NCBI GenBank assembly: GCA_001828545.1
Contig: MHYW01000048.1
Coordinates: 1-6,626, forward strand
Length of the DNA stretch: 6,626 nt
Reading direction: 5' to 3'
Origin: Planctomycetes bacterium RIFCSPHIGHO2_12_FULL_52_36
GTDB lineage: Bacteria > Planctomycetota > Brocadiia > Brocadiales > Bathyanammoxibiaceae
Position numbers and translations under genes: made by a program. Positions 1 through 2,976 of this stretch are shown here, piece by piece; the stretch's first letter is position 1; each line of letters starts with the position of its first letter. The notes below the pieces were generated by a model. The model worked only from the letters and a program-made list of their open reading frames with translations, ran no database searches and was not told the origin of the DNA.

Positions 1-403
1 CACGGGTTATTTTTACCTGGGGTATCTCCATTATCTCTGCCCCTACGGAGGCATCCACGTATCCAGGGCCGCCCACCAGGATTTTTGAGTTCCTTGCCCC
101 CTCTGCAATGACCGGGGACCAGAGTTCCAAATCAAGGCCCACCTTTACAAACATATCGGCCTTGTGCAGTTTTATCATGTAGCTGGGCTTGATGTCTACA
201 TAGTGTGGGTTCTGGTAGCCCTGGATTATGCTCTCCACCTCTACCTTATCGCCCCCGATAAGACGGGAGATGGAGGCCAGGTCCGTAGAGGTGGTAACTA
301 TCTTAACCTTGGCCTCTGCCGGGAGTGGCACTGCCACCCAGGGCAGGGTTAACGCTAGACCTAAGATTGTCAGCCAGAGGATACCATTAAACCTTTTCTT
401 CAT
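1..403 (-). CDS. ZnuA/TroA-like periplasmic metal-binding protein of an ABC transporter (3' end outside window)
   Basis: The first 134 residues of a cluster A-I (ZnuA/TroA-type) solute-binding protein, which carries Zn2+ or Mn2+ across the periplasm to a membrane permease. A signal peptide is visible: basic MKKR, a hydrophobic core at about 8-27, and a likely cleavage site after AEA at 29-31. The mature start KIVTTSTDLASISRLIGGD matches the family, as does NPHYVDIKPS at 65-74, whose His67 is in the place of the first metal ligand (usually DPH in this family). MFVKVGLDLELW at 84-95 fits the family's next conserved segment. The ATG at 403 is preceded by AAAGGA at 417-412 with good spacing; an ATG at 420 runs into a stop after six codons. 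It lies downstream of the outer-membrane protein gene on the same strand, suggesting a shared uptake route. The remaining ligands and the metal cannot be judged here. Family call firm, metal inferred. Confidence 0.9.
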   Translation of the reverse strand, partial: MKKRFNGILWLTILGLALTLPWVAVPLPAEAKVKIVTTSTDLASISRLIGGDKVEVESIIQGYQNPHYVDIKPSYMIKLHKADMFVKVGLDLELWSPVIAEGARNSKILVGGPGYVDASVGAEIMEIPQVKITR

Positions 404-444
404 AGAGGATGTCCTTTCATGGCAGAAAAAATTTAAGACTTTTA

Positions 445-453
445 ATTATATCA
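445..453 (-). promoter_or_regulatory. Extended -10 promoter for the metal-binding protein gene
   Basis: On the minus strand TGATATAAT fits the extended -10 consensus TGnTATAAT, ending about 41 nt before the ATG at 403 and leaving a leader of about 35 nt. No good -35 is present at the usual spacing; extended -10 promoters often lack one. It begins one base beyond the MITE-like element, whose terminal repeat occupies the upstream promoter region. It may let this gene be expressed apart from the upstream operon. Inferred from consensus only. Confidence 0.5.
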
Positions 454-513
454 CGAGACTTCTGCAAAAGTATTTTTCTGTGGACTTCACCACCTAGTTC
501 CCTCCCCCTTGAT

Positions 514-533
514 GGGGGAGGGGAGGGTGGGGG
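514..533 (+). other. G-quadruplex motif, plus strand
   Basis: Four G-runs of 5, 4, 3 and 5 are separated by single-base loops (A, A, T), the most stable class of predicted G-quadruplex. It lies in the left arm of the MITE-like element. Since the flanking genes are read from the minus strand, this tract is on the non-template DNA strand's complement and would appear in RNA only as C-runs. Predicted from pattern alone. Confidence 0.55.
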
Positions 534-603
534 TGAACACACCACTTTCTCCCCTCTCCCCTCTATTAAGAGGGGTTGGGGGTGTGTTAGAGGGGAGAAA
601 TCA

Positions 604-624
604 CCCTCCCCCTTCCCCCTCCCC
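604..624 (-). other. G-quadruplex motif, minus strand (would be present in operon RNA)
   Basis: On the minus strand, four G-runs of 4, 5, 5 and 3 are separated by loops of A, AA and A. The motif is the inverted counterpart of the plus-strand tract at 514-533. A transcript running from the barrel protein gene towards the metal-binding protein gene would carry it as RNA in the intergenic region, where it could stall RNA polymerase or shape processing. Predicted from pattern alone. Confidence 0.5.
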
Positions 625-704
625 TCAAGGGAGGGGGAAATTTAGGGGTATTCTCAAACTTTTGCAGAGGCCTCATCTCATCATGTATCCCCTTGTTTCA
701 TGCC

Positions 705-2210
705 TTAAAAAGGATGCGGCCTGTGGGCACCTATACTAAAGGTGGTCTGGAGCATGATGGCGTCATCGCTACTGGGGCTGGGGTTCACGGAATCCAGCCT
801 CCTCTGGGTATGGGTGTACTGGAGCCGCCACCTGCCGAAGTCGCTCTGCCAGAAGGTCCAATAGGGGCTTACGGCCAACTCAGAGTCCTTGTGGTTAGCC
901 AGGGCCTGGGCGTAGTCCAGCCTTAGCCCCACGTAGTTCCGCCTGCTTAACTGGTACTCCGCAAAGGTAAAGGCACCCCAACTGTCTTCCTTTTTGTTAG
1001 TCCTGAGGACCGCATCTGTGTCCGGGTCTCTCCTCTGAAAGTCTATGTTGTCCACATGGGTAAAGTAGGTCTCTGACTGCCAGATGAAACTCTTGTAAGG
1101 ATTCGCCTTTTGGGTTATTGGTTTCCAACGATAGGTGAGGTCAAGGCCTACTGTGTTGGCACGGAGCCGGCTGGTGCCTGCCTCAAAGTCGGTCCTGATG
1201 TGGCGACCGGTTATACCTGTCAGTCCTGCCTCAAAGGAAGAATTCGGAGTAATGTCAAAGAAGCTCTTCAGGTGGGTTACATAGTAACGCTCGTTCATTC
1301 CACGTGTCGTCAGAACCTCTCCCGTTAGCTCTATGAATTTGTCCCAGGGGTTGGGGACCAGCCAACTGACAGAAACGCCTGGGTCGCGTAGACCCTCCTC
1401 TCCGAAGAGATTTCTTATGACAAGGGGATAGTCCACCTGAAAGATTTCTGGCCTGTGCGTACGGGACACCTTACCGATGGCAGGTTTAAACTGACCAATC
1501 TTAGCCTGAAACCCCTTGGGCAGGGTCAGGAGTGTCATATAGCCCTCCTCCACCTCTACTCCTCCCTCATGGAACCCCAGGAAGAAGTCGGCCCTGGCGT
1601 AGGGGTCTATGGACGCCTGGAGGCCGAGTTCTATCTCCCTCAGGGAAAACCTGTCGGCTAACTCCCTGTTCTTCCCATATCTATTTTCAGACCAGTCATA
1701 GTCCCCGCGGCCCCTCCCAGGATGATAGGATTGGCCTACGAAGTCGCCGATGACGCTTATATCTGGGTTGTAGGTCTGGGAGACACCCGGTCTCAGCCTC
1801 TGGAGGAATCCACCGGGGTAGGCCCGTTCTGCTACGGGAGGATAGGCCGGGGTGGGGGGCACGGCCATCCCCGACGGGGGAACGGTGGTTTGCGACTTCT
1901 CCCCCATCAGGGCCTTCAGTTCCTCCTCCATCTTGGTCTTTTCCTCCGGGGCCATGGCCACAGTACGAACATAGGGGCGGTTGTCTGCCCCGGAATCCTC
2001 CAGTCTCTGGAGTTTTTCCTCCATCCGGCGGAGTTTACTATCGTAATCCATCCTCATCTTCAACATCTCTCCCCTGAGCCGGAGCACCTCCTCATCCACG
2101 TCTCGTTCCTCTGCACGGAGGGTGGTATCCGCCCCAGGCGGACATGGCCACAAGAGGGCACTCCCAAGAGATAATAACGTCGTTAAGAATAGAGGCAATA
2201 ATCTCCACAT
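705..2210 (-). CDS. Outer-membrane beta-barrel protein, probable metal-uptake porin or receptor
   Basis: A 501-residue secreted protein. In order: signal peptide at about 1-28 (hydrophobic 4-20), a charged coiled-coil segment at 36-72, a Pro-rich linker at about 108-132, then a barrel-like region from about 145 to the end, with alternating aromatic/polar strands and a C-terminal Phe (TFSIGAHRPHPF) as in outer-membrane proteins. NPDISVIGDFVG at 148-159 and the stretch around REIELGLQASIDPYARADFF (191-210) resemble a family often found beside zinc ABC transporters in Acidobacteria and Planctomycetes (from memory, not searched). No TonB box or plug domain is evident. The coiled coil may trimerise or reach the cell wall. 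Start: ATG at 2210 with GGGAG at 2222-2218, seven bases upstream. The ZnuA-like gene lies downstream on the same strand and a His/Cys protein gene upstream. Residues 22-30 come from an inserted palindromic repeat. Barrel call fairly sure, metal role inferred. Confidence 0.82.
   Translation of the reverse strand: MWRLLPLFLTTLLSLGSALLWPCPPGADTTLRAEERDVDEEVLRLRGEMLKMRMDYDSKLRRMEEKLQRLEDSGADNRPYVRTVAMAPEEKTKMEEELKALMGEKSQTTVPPSGMAVPPTPAYPPVAERAYPGGFLQRLRPGVSQTYNPDISVIGDFVGQSYHPGRGRGDYDWSENRYGKNRELADRFSLREIELGLQASIDPYARADFFLGFHEGGVEVEEGYMTLLTLPKGFQAKIGQFKPAIGKVSRTHRPEIFQVDYPLVIRNLFGEEGLRDPGVSVSWLVPNPWDKFIELTGEVLTTRGMNERYYVTHLKSFFDITPNSSFEAGLTGITGRHIRTDFEAGTSRLRANTVGLDLTYRWKPITQKANPYKSFIWQSETYFTHVDNIDFQRRDPDTDAVLRTNKKEDSWGAFTFAEYQLSRRNYVGLRLDYAQALANHKDSELAVSPYWTFWQSDFGRWRLQYTHTQRRLDSVNPSPSSDDAIMLQTTFSIGAHRPHPF
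2128..2142 (-). repeat. TCCGCCT-type palindromic repeat inside the barrel protein gene
   Basis: On the minus strand this reads TCCGCCTGGGGCGGA, one mismatch from the perfect TCCGCCT-N-AGGCGGA palindrome. Its flanks also match the leuS copy: GTCCGCCTnnGGCGGATACCACCC is common to both. It is read in frame as C-P-P-G-A-D-T-T, at or just after the signal-peptide cleavage zone. Confidence 0.7.
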
Positions 2211-2241
2211 GGTTTTTCTCCCAAGAAGACCACAAAGATAG

Positions 2242-2256
2242 TCCGCCTAAGGCGGA
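2242..2256. repeat. TCCGCCT-type palindromic repeat, intergenic
   Basis: TCCGCCTAAGGCGGA is a perfect 7+1+7 palindrome, 32 nt upstream of the barrel protein ATG. It abuts the AGTAG-type foldback and shares its last base with it, so the two may be parts of one composite element. Confidence 0.8.
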
Positions 2257-2363
2257 GTAGCAAGTAGCTAGTAGATAGGGGACAGTAACCAGTAGACAGT
2301 GTAGACAGTAGATGGAAAAATTTCCCCCTAGCTACTATCTACTAGCTACTAGCTACTGGTTAC
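2256..2363. repeat. AGTAG-type foldback repeat between two operon genes
   Basis: A low-complexity block built from AGTAGC, AGTAGA and GTAACC units. A 23-nt arm at 2256-2278 is inverted at 2335-2357 with one mismatch. A second 11-nt perfect pair (GTAACCAGTAG at 2285-2295 and its complement at 2353-2363) competes for part of the same right arm. GTAGACAGT is repeated in tandem near 2292-2310. The right end overlaps the stop codon of the small His/Cys gene. In the operon RNA it would form a long hairpin, 43 nt or more before the barrel protein start. Whether it acts in attenuation, processing or nothing is unknown. Confidence 0.75.
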
Positions 2364-2806
2364 GCAGGGGGAGCCCTGGAGAGTTTCTTGTCCAGGGAAA
2401 GGGTCTGAAATGGTGAGTGAGGGAGACTGTCGCTAAATTCACTTGAGGTAAGAACAAGGCTTGCACCTCTTGGGGTTAGACCCTGTGGTGAATACTTCAG
2501 CCACTGGCAGAGGATACAGCTATCGGCATCGTGGGTTTCCCCCTGGGGTACTGGCGATGGCGCCCTTAATCCGCCTGAGGCGGACGTGGGGTACTGGTCT
2601 GTCTGGGATGGATGGGTGTGGACTGCCCCTGCAAGGTTATGGTGATGGGGCCTGCAGGAGAACCTGTGTAGCCCCTCCGCCCCTACTGTAAGGGCGAGAT
2701 AGGGTACAAGGAGTACCAGCGAAACCCATCTCAGGCGGTATCCGCCTGAGGTGGACCAGGCGTTAAAAAGGCTGATGAGTCCCCTACCAGATGTCCATCC
2801 GAACAC
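2360..2806 (-). CDS. Small membrane-anchored His/Cys protein of the metal-uptake operon (DUF2946-like)
   Basis: A 148-residue protein with one membrane segment at about 27-43 (WVSLVLLVPYLALTVGA), followed by a His-rich stretch (HHH at 54-56, H63, H65), then HDADSCILCQWL at 92-103 and the ending LSRAPPA. A single membrane segment, His residues, a CxxCQ motif and a terminal RAPP recall small DUF2946-like proteins, some encoded beside metal-transport genes; this is recall, not a search. The pattern suggests metal binding or sensing on the outer face of the inner membrane. I chose the GTG at 2806 because GGGAGGGG (2818-2811) precedes it and a good promoter lies just upstream. The longer frame would start at a TTG at 2866 that is itself the -35 box. 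Two TCCGCCT palindromes and a partial GTAGGGGCG repeat lie inside the frame, so part of the sequence (residues 18-26 and 74-80) is probably repeat-derived. That it is a real gene is likely but not certain. Confidence 0.6.
   Translation of the reverse strand: MFGWTSGRGLISLFNAWSTSGGYRLRWVSLVLLVPYLALTVGAEGLHRFSCRPHHHNLAGAVHTHPSQTDQYPTSASGGLRAPSPVPQGETHDADSCILCQWLKYSPQGLTPRGASLVLTSSEFSDSLPHSPFQTLSLDKKLSRAPPA
2570..2584. repeat. TCCGCCT-type palindromic repeat in the small His/Cys gene
   Basis: TCCGCCTGAGGCGGA, a perfect 7+1+7 palindrome. In the small gene it is read as T-S-A-S-G-G-L, in the linker between the His-rich stretch and the CxxC motif. This reading frame differs from that used in leuS and the barrel protein. 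Confidence 0.75.
2668..2686. repeat. Partial GTAGGGGCG-type repeat
   Basis: On the minus strand GTAGGGGCG is followed after GA by GGGGCTAC, so the GTAG...CTAC ends are kept but the second arm is imperfect and the core nearly lost. In the small gene it encodes V-G-A-E-G-L at the end of the membrane segment, in the same frame (GTA GGG GCG = V-G-A) as both leuS copies. It may be a decayed copy or chance. Confidence 0.4.
2726..2754. repeat. Inverted pair of TCCGCCT-type half-repeats in the small His/Cys gene
   Basis: A 13+3+13 palindrome with one mismatch, with the perfect core CTCAGGCGG-TAT-CCGCCTGAG at 2730-2750. It looks like the same repeat family arranged head to head. In the small gene it gives S-T-S-G-G-Y-R-L-R immediately before the membrane segment. 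Confidence 0.7.
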
Positions 2807-2837
2807 AGCACCCCTCCCAAAGTAAAGGCCAGGGGCA

Positions 2838-2866
2838 AAAGTAGCAGAAGCTGTAATGGATGTCAA
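2838..2866 (-). promoter_or_regulatory. Sigma70-type promoter of the metal-uptake operon
   Basis: On the minus strand TTGACA (2866-2861) is followed after exactly 17 nt by TACTTT (2843-2838). Transcription would start near 2831, giving a leader of about 25 nt to the GTG at 2806 with GGGAGGGG in between. A perfect -35, ideal spacing and fitting leader length make this the best promoter in the window. It probably drives the small gene, the barrel protein and possibly the metal-binding protein. I see no convincing Zur- or Fur-type operator overlapping it. Confidence 0.7.
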
Positions 2867-2902
2867 GGCAATTCTGGGCTGAAGAGGGGACAGGTAATAT
2901 GA

Positions 2903-2930
2903 TTGATTTTCGGGTATAATTATTTAAAAT
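2903..2930 (+). promoter_or_regulatory. Possible leuS promoter
   Basis: TTGATT (2903-2908), a 16-nt spacer and TAAAAT (2925-2930) form one reasonable sigma70-like pair. A perfect TATAAT at 2915-2920 is the alternative -10 but lacks a good -35 at the right distance. Either gives a leuS leader of about 40-50 nt. The region is divergent with the metal-operon promoter at 2838-2866. Confidence 0.45.
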
Positions 2931-2976
2931 TGCGTCTCCTTAAGGGGCGTACTGCTTAATCATCGGAGAGAAGGCG

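Larger units (their letters stand above)
455..674. mobile_element. MITE-like non-coding element with terminal inverted repeats
   Basis: GAGACTTCTGCAAAAGT at 455-471 is repeated inverted at 658-674, where the complement reads GAGGCCTCTGCAAAAGT: 14 of 17 bases match, including the innermost 12 without a break. The 220-nt body codes for nothing convincing and is built of C- and G-rich inverted blocks. CCCTCCCCCTTGATGGGGG near 500-518 mirrors the block at 604-637. TTTCTCCCCTCT at 546-557 is perfectly inverted at 589-600, and CCCCTCT-ATTA-AGAGGGG at 558-575 makes a central hairpin. Small size, terminal repeats and no transposase fit a miniature inverted-repeat element mobilised in trans. No clear target-site duplication is visible, so the exact ends are uncertain. 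It fills most of the gap between the barrel protein stop and the metal-binding protein gene. Confidence 0.7.

Noticed and set aside
604..637. Rho-independent terminator after the barrel protein
   Set aside because: C/G-rich inverted blocks are present but no hairpin is followed by a T-run in the direction of transcription.
440..690. Target-site duplication around the MITE-like element
   Set aside because: Flanks TATATCAC and ATCTCATC share only short scattered bases; no clean direct repeat could be assigned.
2128..2150. Lipobox in the barrel protein (Cys23)
   Set aside because: The residues before Cys23 are L-W-P, which do not fit the lipobox pattern; the Cys comes from the inserted repeat.
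1722..2174. 150-codon open frame on the plus strand
   Set aside because: It lies wholly opposite the barrel protein gene, has no family features, and its sequence follows from the reversed codons of that gene.
2807..2866. N-terminal extension of the small gene from a TTG at 2866
   Set aside because: The TTG is the first half of a TTGACA -35 box with a -10 exactly 17 nt on; the extension would lie upstream of the transcript start. GTG at 2806 has a better ribosome-binding site.
2867..2930. Zur/Fur-type operator in the divergent promoter region
   Set aside because: AT-rich stretches such as TATAATTATTTAAAATT are present, but no convincing inverted repeat matches the Zur or Fur patterns I know.
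2931..2976. T-box or leucine attenuator upstream of leuS
   Set aside because: The leader is only about 40-50 nt, too short for a T-box, and no Leu-rich leader peptide is seen.
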